From assembly GCA_002293295.1 (NCBI GenBank), contig DBCY01000073.1, positions 2,372 through 9,501 on the forward strand: a stretch of 7,130 nt of DNA, written 5' to 3'. Source of the stretch: Ruminococcus sp. UBA946 (GTDB lineage: Bacteria > Bacillota > Clostridia > Oscillospirales > Ruminococcaceae). A model generated the notes under the pieces. The model ran no database searches, was not told the DNA's origin, and saw nothing but the letters and a program-made list of their open reading frames with translations. Shown here in pieces: positions 1 through 7,041 of this stretch; position 1 is the first letter of the stretch, and the number at the start of each line of letters is the position of its first letter. The position numbers and the translations under genes are program-made.

Positions 1-1
1 G

Positions 2-18
2 TGCCGCCAAAGGCGGCA
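2..18. terminator. GC-rich hairpin, probable bidirectional terminator
   Basis: A 7-bp perfect stem (TGCCGCC / GGCGGCA) closes on a 3-nt loop. On the plus strand it is followed by a T-rich run (21-40), and on the minus strand it is preceded by the matching A-rich run, the usual layout of a bidirectional terminator. It lies 20 nt past the TAA of the last minus-strand gene (39-41), so it probably ends that operon. It could also end a plus-strand gene lying left of the window. The minus-strand U-tract, if present, falls outside the window and cannot be seen. Confidence 0.75.
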
Positions 19-38
19 TAGTTTTAACTTTTTTTATT

Positions 39-710
39 TTAATCATTTATCATAATTTCAATATAGTCAGGTGTATCTTTATTTTTTCCGCTGAACTTAA
101 ATCTAATGAACTGATTTTCAGATGCTCCGTTATAATCCAGACGCATTTCGTTTTCCTCTGAAGGGACGCCGAATGTATCCTTTATATCATTTCTTGTCGA
201 ATCAAAGCCAATACCTTTTATGTATATACCCGGAATATCTATATTATCCACACGACGCCGGGACACATGTAACACGGCAATCTTTTTTTCGCTTTTTTCA
301 TCATCGGGCATACAGTCATCTAAAATTATATCACCGATTTGCTCACCCTTATAATATAGAAGGAACAGTGTGTCGCCTTTTAACACCCCGTCGTCGTCCA
401 GTATAAACGAATATGACGTTCCCAGAGTATAATTTCCGCCTAATTCGCCGAAAGTACAGGGCAGGGAAATATCTTTACCGAACAAACTGATATTCTTTAA
501 CGCTTCATCAAAATCAAACGTTCCCTTTGCCGATGCTTCATTTGATGATGTTTCCTGTTCCGTAACCGGGCTTTGGGTAATAACTGATGAAACAGAGTCT
601 GTGACAGTTACAATGCTGCTTATACTGTCGACAGGTGATTTATTATTACACCCCGCAAATGAGATTACCATAACAATTGATAATAAAAAAAATAATAATT
701 TTTTACACAA
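39..710 (-). CDS. Hypothetical lipoprotein, 223 aa, TTG start
   Basis: I do not recognise a named family. The N-terminus is a type II signal peptide: Lys3-Lys4, a hydrophobic run (Leu5 to Phe18) and the lipobox Phe-Ala-Gly-Cys with the lipidated cysteine at Cys21, so the mature protein should be anchored on the outer face of the cytoplasmic membrane. Residues 22-62 form a Ser/Thr/Val-rich, low-complexity linker. The globular part (about 65-223) alternates short beta-like segments. Its end, 'GIGFDSTRNDIKDTFGVPSE' followed by a beta-rich tail, resembles the helix-then-FGxP layout of BamE/SmpA-like small lipoprotein domains, but that is only a pattern impression. The start is TTG (708-710): there is no in-frame ATG near it, a perfect AGGAGG lies 7 nt upstream, and an in-frame TGA lies at 738-740. 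It follows trmFO by 69 nt and is last before the terminator hairpin. Confidence 0.85.
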   Translation of the reverse strand: MCKKLLFFLLSIVMVISFAGCNNKSPVDSISSIVTVTDSVSSVITQSPVTEQETSSNEASAKGTFDFDEALKNISLFGKDISLPCTFGELGGNYTLGTSYSFILDDDGVLKGDTLFLLYYKGEQIGDIILDDCMPDDEKSEKKIAVLHVSRRRVDNIDIPGIYIKGIGFDSTRNDIKDTFGVPSEENEMRLDYNGASENQFIRFKFSGKNKDTPDYIEIMIND

Positions 711-717
711 AATAAAT

Positions 718-723
718 CCTCCT
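718..723 (-). promoter_or_regulatory. Ribosome binding site AGGAGG deciding a TTG start
   Basis: A perfect AGGAGG on the minus strand sits 7 nt before the TTG at 708-710. It is the strongest Shine-Dalgarno in the window and is what justifies the TTG start of the 223-aa lipoprotein, since no ATG or GTG lies at a suitable distance. Confidence 0.85.
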
Positions 724-765
724 GTATAGTAATCATCTCATTTAACGCGTTTATAACCTAATCCT

Positions 766-792
766 TTACTCCTCACACCTTACTCCTCATAC
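766..792. repeat. Imperfect 13-bp tandem repeat across the trmFO stop codon
   Basis: Plus-strand TTACTCCTCACAC (766-778) recurs as TTACTCCTCATAC (780-792), 12 of 13 bases identical with a 14-nt offset. The second copy includes the trmFO stop and its last codons (Tyr-Glu-Glu-stop), while the first lies just downstream. A third, shorter match (ACTCCTCG, 803-810) lies in the codons for Glu-Glu a little upstream. The arrangement suggests slippage duplication at the gene end. A function is not apparent. Confidence 0.6.
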
Positions 793-2108
793 TTCATTCC
801 TAACTCCTCGTCAAGCGCCTTTAAAGCCCTTTCCGCTATCAGCCTGTATCTTTCCTGCTTGTCCTTAATCCGGACGGGGTTTTCGGGAAGAATCCCCATA
901 TTTGCTCCCATAGGCTGAAAATCAGTGACGCTTTCGTCTGATATGTACCCTGCCAAAGCCCCCGTCATTGTTTCTTCGGGAAGAACAAACCTGTCCTCCC
1001 CCCTGATTCTGCGCGACATATTAATGCCCGCAATAATACCGCTTGCCGCCGATTCCATATAGCCTTCGACGCCCGTGAGCTGTCCGGCGAAAAATATATC
1101 CGGGTTTTTTCTCATTGAAAAATCGCCGTTTAAAAGTTTCGGAGAATTAATGAACGAGTTCCTGTGCATGACGCCGTACCGCACAAATTCGGCATTTTCA
1201 AGACCCGGTATAAGGGAGAACACGCGTTTTTGCTCTCCGAATTTAAGGTTAGTCTGAAAACCGACTATATTGTAAAGCGTCCCCGTGCTGTTTTCCTTCC
1301 GGAGCTGTACCACGGCATAATGCCGTTTTCCAGTGACAGGGTCGTTAAGCCCGACCGGCTTCATCGCGCCGTAGCGCATTGTTTCCTCACCGCGCTTTGC
1401 AAGCACTTCAATCGGCATACAGCCCTCGTATACGGAAAAACCATCTCTTCCGGCTTCCGGCTGTTTTTCAAATTCATGCAGGGGGGCGGATTCGGCTTTT
1501 ATAATCTCATTGTAAAATTTCAGGTATTCATCTTTTGTAAAAGGACAGTTTATATAATCGTCGTCTCCGCGTCCGTAACGAGCCGCAAAAAACACCTTAT
1601 CACGGTCTATGGAATCATAAGTCACAATCGGGGCGGCGGCGTCATGGAAACTAAGGTAACCCCCGCAAAGCTCTGAAATTTCCTCCGCGAGCGCGCCGGA
1701 GGTCAGCGGTCCTGTTGCGATTATGACTTTTCCGCCGGGGATTGACGTAACCTCTTCATTTATAACCGTAATATTTTCATGCTCCCGGATTTTCCTTGTG
1801 ACAAGGTCGGAAAAAAGAGTTCTGTCGACGGCGATCGCGCCTCCTGCCGGAACCCGGGTTTCCAAAGCGCATGGTACCGTCAGGGAACCCAGCCTCAGCA
1901 TTTCTTCCTTTAAAAGCCCTGCCGCCGAATTAACCCGCATTGCCTTAAGTGAATTCGAGCATACAAGCTCCGCAAAGCCCTTGTAATTATGGGCGGGAGA
2001 GTATTTCAAGGGCTTCATTTCAAAAAGCTTTACTTTTATTCCATTTTCCGCAAGAACCCAGGCCGCTTCACAGCCCGCAAGCCCCGCGCCTATTATACTA
2101 ACTGTCAT
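780..2108 (-). CDS. trmFO: TrmFO, folate/FAD-dependent tRNA (uracil-54-C5)-methyltransferase
   Basis: This cytoplasmic flavoenzyme makes m5U54 (ribothymidine) in the T-loop of tRNAs, using 5,10-methylenetetrahydrofolate as the carbon donor and FAD/NAD(P)H as reductant. The 442-aa length is normal for the family. The N-terminus carries the Rossmann FAD fingerprint GAGLAG (residues 7-12) with the acidic end of the second strand at Glu30. The family motif CSNSLKA places Cys50, and EGCMPIE places Cys230. These match the two cysteines known to be important in the Bacillus and Thermus enzymes (known from the family, not tested here). The second FAD-contact region, FFAGQLTGVEGYMESAASG, lies at about 335-353. 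The start is ATG at 2106-2108, with AGGA (2120-2123) overlapping the TAG of the upstream lipoprotein gene and a 13-nt gap, so translation is probably coupled. In Firmicutes trmFO usually directly follows topA; here a lipoprotein gene lies between them. Confidence 0.97.
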   Translation of the reverse strand: MTVSIIGAGLAGCEAAWVLAENGIKVKLFEMKPLKYSPAHNYKGFAELVCSNSLKAMRVNSAAGLLKEEMLRLGSLTVPCALETRVPAGGAIAVDRTLFSDLVTRKIREHENITVINEEVTSIPGGKVIIATGPLTSGALAEEISELCGGYLSFHDAAAPIVTYDSIDRDKVFFAARYGRGDDDYINCPFTKDEYLKFYNEIIKAESAPLHEFEKQPEAGRDGFSVYEGCMPIEVLAKRGEETMRYGAMKPVGLNDPVTGKRHYAVVQLRKENSTGTLYNIVGFQTNLKFGEQKRVFSLIPGLENAEFVRYGVMHRNSFINSPKLLNGDFSMRKNPDIFFAGQLTGVEGYMESAASGIIAGINMSRRIRGEDRFVLPEETMTGALAGYISDESVTDFQPMGANMGILPENPVRIKDKQERYRLIAERALKALDEELGMKYEE

Positions 2109-2121
2109 ATAAAGCAGTTTC

Positions 2122-3501
2122 CTAATAATAATTATAACGTATTTGAGTTAACCGGGGCATATTTTCCGCTATTGCTTCGCGCTGTTCCTGTGTATTTAAG
2201 GCTTCCGCTTCATTATGCAGCATTATTTCCAGCCCCGTAAGATTATAAAGCGGAGAAAAATAGCCGGCTTCCGGGTGATTATACTGTTCGATCCCGACGA
2301 TTTTCAGATTGGTTAAACGGCTGATAAAATCAAGCTCCGCATCAATGTAATACATATAAAACTCTTGAAGTTCCGTCAGCTCCGACAATACTTCCGGATT
2401 AAGACGAAGCGGGTTTTCATCGTTACTGTTTCCTTTAAGCGACAGGGATTTCAGGTTTTTTATACCGTAAAGTCCGCTTAAATCAACATCCTGCGGAGAA
2501 TTATTATAAAAAGAAATGCTTAAAGAAGCAAGATTGGGCATTTTATTAAGTTCTTTAAAATCAGTTTTATAGTATTCATCATCAACAATGACTTCGGCAT
2601 GATATGAATTTATATCGTAACGCACATCGCTTATGTAGACATATTCCCTTATGTCATCGGGTTTTGCCTTAATGAAGTCTGTTTCCCTGGGAAAATCCGA
2701 ATACCCTCCGTCAAGAATTACAGCTTTGGGTTTATCGCCTACCGAGTATAATTCTTCGCAGGCGGCTTTTATGTCATATTCCCTCACCAGTTCATAGCCG
2801 CCGAGGTATTTTTCAGCTTCGGCAAGAAAAATTTCATCGGCTTCCCCGATTCCGCCGCTTAAAAATCCGGGAGCGCGGACCTGCTTATTGCCGATAATAA
2901 TTCCGGATGAATATGCGGAGCCGTTAGCGGTATAAACATCCTGACTGCCGATTGTTTCAGCGTAAAGACCGTCGCCGCAGACAGACAGCTTGTCCATTGT
3001 GCAGTAAGTCACTCCCTGTAAATACGTATTCCGGCAGACAGAGATAAAAAAGTACCTGTCCTCAATTTTATCGTAATAAAGACTGAGAACACTCTCATCC
3101 ATTAACGACAGCCCGGACCATTCACCGGACAGATAACCGGAGGGCGAATCCCCGTCAAGACGGTATATTCTTATTATGCGCTCGTGAAAATCCCCCGGAT
3201 GAATCTCCATAAATTCGGGAATACCGTCAAGGTTCATATCCAGCAGGAAATAACCGTTTGAAAAGGAACTTTCACTTCCGATTCCCTCAGCCAGCCTGAA
3301 AGCCTTTTCAAGAGGGGTTTCTTCAGCGGCAGAGGTTTCAGACGGTTCATCACTTAATAGTGTTGTTACAGCTCCGGTCGCGCATGTCATAACGGTATCT
3401 GAAACCGTTCCGGAAACATCACCCGGTTCATTGCATCCTGCCGCAAATACAATACAAACCGCCGGTGTCAATACCGCTGACAGTAATGATTTATATTTCA
3501 T
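2122..3501 (-). CDS. Leucine-rich-repeat lipoprotein, 459 aa, unknown function
   Basis: The N-terminus is a lipoprotein signal: Lys2/Lys4, a hydrophobic stretch, and the lipobox Phe-Ala-Ala-Gly-Cys with Cys23 as the likely lipidation site. A Ser/Thr/Glu-rich linker follows (about 25-62). A middle region (about 63-255) contains the Asp-x-Asn-x-Asp-Gly-x-x-Glu loop DMNLDGIPE (88-96), a possible calcium-binding loop of the type seen in many extracellular clostridial proteins. The C-terminal part (about 316-455) holds about five degenerate leucine-rich repeats, for example 'MPNLASLSIS', 'IKNLKSLSLKG', 'LTELQEFYMYY', 'LTNLKIVGIE' and 'LTGLEIMLHN', suggesting a protein- or glycan-binding solenoid outside the cell. 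The start is ATG at 3499-3501, with GAGG (3507-3510) 5 nt upstream. Another ATG 4 nt earlier is out of frame and stops after four codons. The gene sits 15 nt after topA and 13 nt before trmFO, so it should be transcribed with them. Ligand and role are unknown. Confidence 0.88.
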   Translation of the reverse strand: MKYKSLLSAVLTPAVCIVFAAGCNEPGDVSGTVSDTVMTCATGAVTTLLSDEPSETSAAEETPLEKAFRLAEGIGSESSFSNGYFLLDMNLDGIPEFMEIHPGDFHERIIRIYRLDGDSPSGYLSGEWSGLSLMDESVLSLYYDKIEDRYFFISVCRNTYLQGVTYCTMDKLSVCGDGLYAETIGSQDVYTANGSAYSSGIIIGNKQVRAPGFLSGGIGEADEIFLAEAEKYLGGYELVREYDIKAACEELYSVGDKPKAVILDGGYSDFPRETDFIKAKPDDIREYVYISDVRYDINSYHAEVIVDDEYYKTDFKELNKMPNLASLSISFYNNSPQDVDLSGLYGIKNLKSLSLKGNSNDENPLRLNPEVLSELTELQEFYMYYIDAELDFISRLTNLKIVGIEQYNHPEAGYFSPLYNLTGLEIMLHNEAEALNTQEQREAIAENMPRLTQIRYNYY

Positions 3502-3516
3502 TCATACCTCACCCTC

Positions 3517-5592
3517 TTAATTCTTCTTAACGGAAATTTCATAACCGCAGCCATCCTTTAAGCAGAACATTCTCCCGCTTTTTTTGAATAAGGTCGAACC
3601 GCCGCCGCATTTCGGGCATTTATCGGAAACAGGGGTGTCCCAGGTCATAAAATCGCAGTTCGGGTTATCCTCGCATCCGAAATACTTCTTTCCTTTCTTG
3701 GACTTCTTCTGCAACACTTTTTTTCCGCATTTCGGGCATATGCCGCCTGTGTCCTTGATAATACGCTTTGTATTCGTGCAGTCGGGGAAGCCCGTGCAGG
3801 CAAGGAATTTGCCGAACCGCCCGATTTTAATTACCATCGGCTTTCCGCACACCTCGCATACCTCGTCGGTTTCCTCGTCGGGTACCTTAACGCGCTTGCC
3901 CTCCATTGAAACCTCGGCTTTTTTCAGGGTTTCGGCGAATTCCCCGTAGAATTCGTCAAGGATTTCCACCCATTTCCTCTCACCCGTTTCAACCTTGTCA
4001 AGGTTATTTTCCATCGAAGCCGTAAACTTAGCGTCCACGATATTCCTGAAATGGTCTTTCATCAGCTGGGTCGTGACGTCGCCGAGACCCGTCGGTTTAA
4101 GCTGTTTTCCGTCGCGTTCGACATAAAGGCGGTTTATAATCGTCGAAATTGTCGGCGCATATGTCGACGGACGCCCTATACCGTTTTCCTCAAGAGCCTT
4201 AATGAGCGTCGCTTCGGTATACCGGGGGGGAGCCTGCGTAAAGTGCTGGTTTCCGTTTATACTTTTCAGTTTTAAAACGTCGCCTTTGTTTATTTCAGGT
4301 AGGATTTTAGTTTCCTCTTCGTTTTTCTGTTCCTCATATAAAACAGTAAAGCCGTCGAATTTAACGGAATACCCTGTAGCTTTGAATCCGCATCCGTTAG
4401 CGTCAATTGAAACGGAAACCGTATCCAGCAGCGCGTTTGCCATCTGGCTTGCTATAAAGCGTTCCCATATAAGCTTATATAATTTATACTGTTCGGCAGG
4501 AAGGCTTGACTTTACGCTTTCGGGAGTTATTCCCGGTGTAGAGGGCCGTATTGCTTCATGCGCGTCCTGAGAGTTTGATTTAGCTTTATATATTTTCGGC
4601 GATGAGGGGACATAATTCCTGCCGTATTTTCCTCCGATATATTCATATGCCGCCGTTCTTGCCTCGTCGGATATGCGAAGGCTGTCGGTACGCATATAGG
4701 TAATAAGCCCGACCGCACCCATTCCTTCAATATCAACGCCTTCGTAAAGAGCCTGCGCCGCTTTCATGGTTTTAGCCGCAGCAAACCCCATTCGTTTTGA
4801 AGCCTCCTGCTGCAGCGTGGACGTTGTAAAGGGAGGGGCGGGTGATTTCCTCTTTACGGATTTTTTCACATCAGTAACAATATATTCGGCGTTTTCTAGC
4901 CTCTTTAATACCCCGTCTGTTTCGCTTTTGGTATGAAGCTCCTTCTTGTCTCCGTCCAGGGATACAAAAGATGCGTCAAAAAGCTTTTTAGAAGACGGGG
5001 CGGTCATTTTCGCGTCAATTGACCAGTATTCCTCCGGCTTGAATTCGTTTATTTTTTTCTCCCTTTCAACGATAAGGGCGACGGCTACCGACTGTACGCG
5101 TCCGGCTGAAAGACCCCTGCGCACCTTTTTCCAAAGAAACGGGGAAAGCTTGTATCCGACAATTCTGTCAAGAATACGGCGCGCCTGCTGCGCGTTCACA
5201 AGGTCGATATCTATTATCCGTGGGGAGGTCATCCCGCTGTCAACGCCTGATTTTGTTATTTCATTGAAGGTAACCCTGTTGGCGACGTCGGTCGATAAGT
5301 TAAGCATCTGTGCTAAATGCCACGATATTGCCTCCCCTTCGCGGTCGGGGTCGGTAGCAAGGAATATAAAATCAGCTTTTTGTGCCTGCTTTTTAAGGGA
5401 TGCGATTAAATCCTCCTTGCCTTTTATATCAACATAAACAGGTTCAAAGTTATTTTCAAGGTCAACGCTTATTTTTGATTTCTGTAAATCCCTGATGTGC
5501 CCCATTGAGGCGACAACCTCATATCCGCCGCCGAGATACTTTTTAATGGTTTTTGCTTTTGCGGGTGATTCTACGATTACTAGCTTTGGCAT
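3517..5592 (-). CDS. topA: DNA topoisomerase I (type IA, omega protein)
   Basis: The enzyme relaxes negative supercoils by cutting one strand through a 5'-phosphotyrosine and passing the other through, offsetting gyrase. The 691-aa length is typical for Firmicutes TopA. The N-terminal Toprim domain shows VESPAKAKTI with catalytic Glu8, and the metal-binding DPDREGE at 81-87. The active-site tyrosine is Tyr299 in GLITYMRTDS. Further family blocks are LSAGRVQSVA (161-170), DAHEAIRP (343-350) and GIGRPSTYAP (471-480). The C-terminus carries three four-cysteine zinc fingers, all with cysteines intact: C579/C582/C599/C605, C619/C622/C640/C646 and C659/C662/C677/C682. The start is ATG at 5590-5592, with AAGGAGT (5602-5608) upstream; the GGAG core is 10 nt from the ATG. 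It follows dprA by 34 nt and precedes the LRR lipoprotein by 15 nt. No truncation is seen. Confidence 0.98.
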   Translation of the reverse strand: MPKLVIVESPAKAKTIKKYLGGGYEVVASMGHIRDLQKSKISVDLENNFEPVYVDIKGKEDLIASLKKQAQKADFIFLATDPDREGEAISWHLAQMLNLSTDVANRVTFNEITKSGVDSGMTSPRIIDIDLVNAQQARRILDRIVGYKLSPFLWKKVRRGLSAGRVQSVAVALIVEREKKINEFKPEEYWSIDAKMTAPSSKKLFDASFVSLDGDKKELHTKSETDGVLKRLENAEYIVTDVKKSVKRKSPAPPFTTSTLQQEASKRMGFAAAKTMKAAQALYEGVDIEGMGAVGLITYMRTDSLRISDEARTAAYEYIGGKYGRNYVPSSPKIYKAKSNSQDAHEAIRPSTPGITPESVKSSLPAEQYKLYKLIWERFIASQMANALLDTVSVSIDANGCGFKATGYSVKFDGFTVLYEEQKNEEETKILPEINKGDVLKLKSINGNQHFTQAPPRYTEATLIKALEENGIGRPSTYAPTISTIINRLYVERDGKQLKPTGLGDVTTQLMKDHFRNIVDAKFTASMENNLDKVETGERKWVEILDEFYGEFAETLKKAEVSMEGKRVKVPDEETDEVCEVCGKPMVIKIGRFGKFLACTGFPDCTNTKRIIKDTGGICPKCGKKVLQKKSKKGKKYFGCEDNPNCDFMTWDTPVSDKCPKCGGGSTLFKKSGRMFCLKDGCGYEISVKKN

Positions 5593-5626
5593 TATATGAA
5601 TACTCCTTAAAGTTATTTTTCATTTT

Positions 5627-6889
5627 TTATAAGGGATACGGCATCTGCCGCTTCACTTCGTATCCGTTCCCGGACGCTTTTATAACCCCTTCGATTTCCA
5701 GGGCTGTTAAAATACTCAGTATGCTTGAAATATCCGCCGCGGCAATCAGCGAAATTTCATCCGGGCGCATTGGCTTGTTATTTTTCAACATAATAGCAAG
5801 GATGCTTTTTGTTTCATCGTCAAACTGCATAATGTCAGAATCATATATACTGCCCGAGGAGGGAATACTGTCAGGCAGGCTGCCGCCCGGCTTTTCATAA
5901 TGAACCGGATTTACAGGCTCATCGGGCGGTGTTTTTACATCATAACCGGCGGCGGTTTTTTGGATATACTCAACAGCTTTTGTATGAGTTAGTTTATGTG
6001 AATAATTTTCGTAATATTCATTAAGAATATCCCGAAGTCCCATAACGGGTATCGCTCCGTCGCGCAGAAGCCCGGCGTTTCCCTGGTATCTTACATCAAA
6101 AAGGTCATGGGGAGGTATGCAGAAAATATCCCTGCCGTGGGAAAGAGCAAGGTTTGCCGATACTAAGGAACCGCTTTTTTTGCTTGCTTCAATAACGATT
6201 GTGCCGACTGAAAGCCCCGAAAGTATACGGTTTCGTGCGGGGAAATTATAACGCGCCGGGGAAGCTTTGGGATAATATTCAGAAATAAACAGCCCGTTTT
6301 CACAAATTTCAGTACAGTAGCGGTTATTATCGGCAGGATAATTATAATCAAGCCCCGAACCTAAAACGGCAATGGTTTTGCCTCCGTTCCTGACCGCCGC
6401 CAGATGTGAGGCAATATCAATGCCGACAGCAAACCCGCTGACTATTGTAAGTTCATAACCGCAAAGCTGTTTTATAAGCGCATTTGTAACCCTTAGACTG
6501 TATTCGGACGGATGCCTTGTTCCGACAACCGAAAGCACAAGCTCTCTTTCAATGCATAAAATATCGCCCCTGCAATATAAAACGGCAGGAGGGTTAAATA
6601 TGCTTTTAAGCCTTTCCGGATAATTTTCATCAGAATAGCAGATTATTTCTATATCATGCTTACAGCAGTAATCGTACATTTCAGAAACGGCATTTTCCGA
6701 TACCGCTCCGGCAGATTTTATTTCATTTGCCGTAAGGTTTAATGATTTTCTTGCATTCGCGTTATATATCAAATCAAACGCCGTATCCAGCGTATCATGC
6801 ATATTAACGTATTCCCAGATTCTTTTGTTACCTGTGCCGAAACAGCAAACAAGCCACATCCATTTAAAAAGAAAAGAATTTTTATCCAT
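5627..6889 (-). CDS. dprA: DprA/Smf DNA-processing protein
   Basis: DprA binds incoming single-stranded DNA during natural transformation and loads RecA on it. It is also widely kept in bacteria not known to be competent. The chosen start gives 420 aa. An N-terminal helical region (about 1-85) includes the helix-hairpin-helix-like FGTGNKRIWEYV. The Rossmann-like DprA domain (about 115-285) shows VVGTRHPSEYS, SGFAVGIDIASH, GKTIAVLGSGLDYNYP, FPARNRILSGLS and EASKKSGSLVSANLAL. A Pro/Asp/Ser-rich linker (about 318-352) leads to a C-terminal winged helix (about 355-412), the usual end of longer DprA proteins. The start is the ATG at 6887-6889, because ACGGAGA (6895-6901) lies 6 nt upstream and MDKNSFLFKWMWLVC fits the family N-terminus. 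Longer readings from ATG 6934 or TTG 6943 have no ribosome binding site and add 15-18 residues unlike the family. The motif usually read as V/I-P-G is IPP here. It is the first gene of the operon. Confidence 0.95.
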   Translation of the reverse strand: MDKNSFLFKWMWLVCCFGTGNKRIWEYVNMHDTLDTAFDLIYNANARKSLNLTANEIKSAGAVSENAVSEMYDYCCKHDIEIICYSDENYPERLKSIFNPPAVLYCRGDILCIERELVLSVVGTRHPSEYSLRVTNALIKQLCGYELTIVSGFAVGIDIASHLAAVRNGGKTIAVLGSGLDYNYPADNNRYCTEICENGLFISEYYPKASPARYNFPARNRILSGLSVGTIVIEASKKSGSLVSANLALSHGRDIFCIPPHDLFDVRYQGNAGLLRDGAIPVMGLRDILNEYYENYSHKLTHTKAVEYIQKTAAGYDVKTPPDEPVNPVHYEKPGGSLPDSIPSSGSIYDSDIMQFDDETKSILAIMLKNNKPMRPDEISLIAAADISSILSILTALEIEGVIKASGNGYEVKRQMPYPL

Positions 6890-6894
6890 AAAAA

Positions 6895-6901
6895 TCTCCG
6901 T
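6895..6901 (-). promoter_or_regulatory. Ribosome binding site of dprA (decides start)
   Basis: ACGGAGA on the minus strand ends 6 nt before the ATG at 6887-6889. The two alternative in-frame starts upstream (ATG 6934, TTG 6943) have only A/T-rich sequence without a GGAG or AGGA core in front, so this site selects the shorter DprA. Confidence 0.75.
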
Positions 6902-6954
6902 AAAAAATATTTTGCTTATTAATCTGATTTTCATATAAAACAAACACTTGTCTT

Positions 6955-6972
6955 TATAATTTGCAAATTATA
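6955..6972. promoter_or_regulatory. Perfect 18-bp palindrome, candidate operator
   Basis: TATAATTTGCAAATTATA reads the same on both strands, centred between 6963 and 6964. It lies directly downstream of the predicted -10 box (6980-6985), at or just after the expected transcription start near 6973, where a bound dimer would block transcription of dprA and the genes behind it. Each end also reads TATAAT, so it may instead or additionally supply a second -10 box on either strand. In AT-rich DNA some palindromes arise by chance, so the regulatory role is inference. Confidence 0.45.
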
Positions 6973-6979
6973 TCTTATA

Positions 6980-7008
6980 AGTATATCATAATAAAAGTAA
7001 TAAATCAA
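6980..7008 (-). promoter_or_regulatory. Sigma-A type promoter for the dprA-topA operon
   Basis: On the minus strand the -35 box is TTGATT (7003-7008, four of six consensus bases). The spacer is exactly 17 nt and the -10 box is TATACT (6980-6985, five of six), preceded by TGA, giving an extended -10 TGn motif. The start would be near 6973, with a leader of about 84 nt before the dprA ATG. A TATAAT at 6967-6972 is an alternative -10, but it has no good -35 at the right distance. Confidence 0.65.
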
Positions 7009-7041
7009 GATAATTTTAATAAATATAAATGGAACGTTTTC

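Noticed and set aside
743..752. AACGCGTT palindrome in the trmFO-lipoprotein gap
   Set aside because: Short and without a following T-tract; could be chance.
711..779. Separate promoter for the terminal lipoprotein in the 69-nt gap
   Set aside because: TATAAA- and TACTAT-like boxes occur on the minus strand, but neither has a recognisable -35 at 16-18 nt, so no promoter is called.
1164..1676. 170-codon open frame on the plus strand
   Set aside because: It is antisense to the conserved core of trmFO, has no ribosome binding site that stands out, and its translation resembles no protein; it is a shadow.
3490..3505. ATG 4 nt upstream of the LRR lipoprotein start
   Set aside because: On the minus strand it is out of frame and encodes only Met-Asn-Glu-Ile before TAA; the next ATG gives the signal peptide.
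4946..5437. 163-codon open frame on the plus strand
   Set aside because: It lies antisense inside topA, over conserved Toprim motifs, and its sequence follows from topA codon use.
5602..5636. Possible pairing of CCTTA at the dprA end with TAAGG of the topA ribosome binding site
   Set aside because: Only five base pairs across a loop of about 20 AT-rich bases; too weak to claim translational control.
5553..5900. 115-codon open frame on the plus strand spanning the dprA-topA gap
   Set aside because: It is almost entirely antisense to dprA and topA, and no promoter or Shine-Dalgarno supports it.
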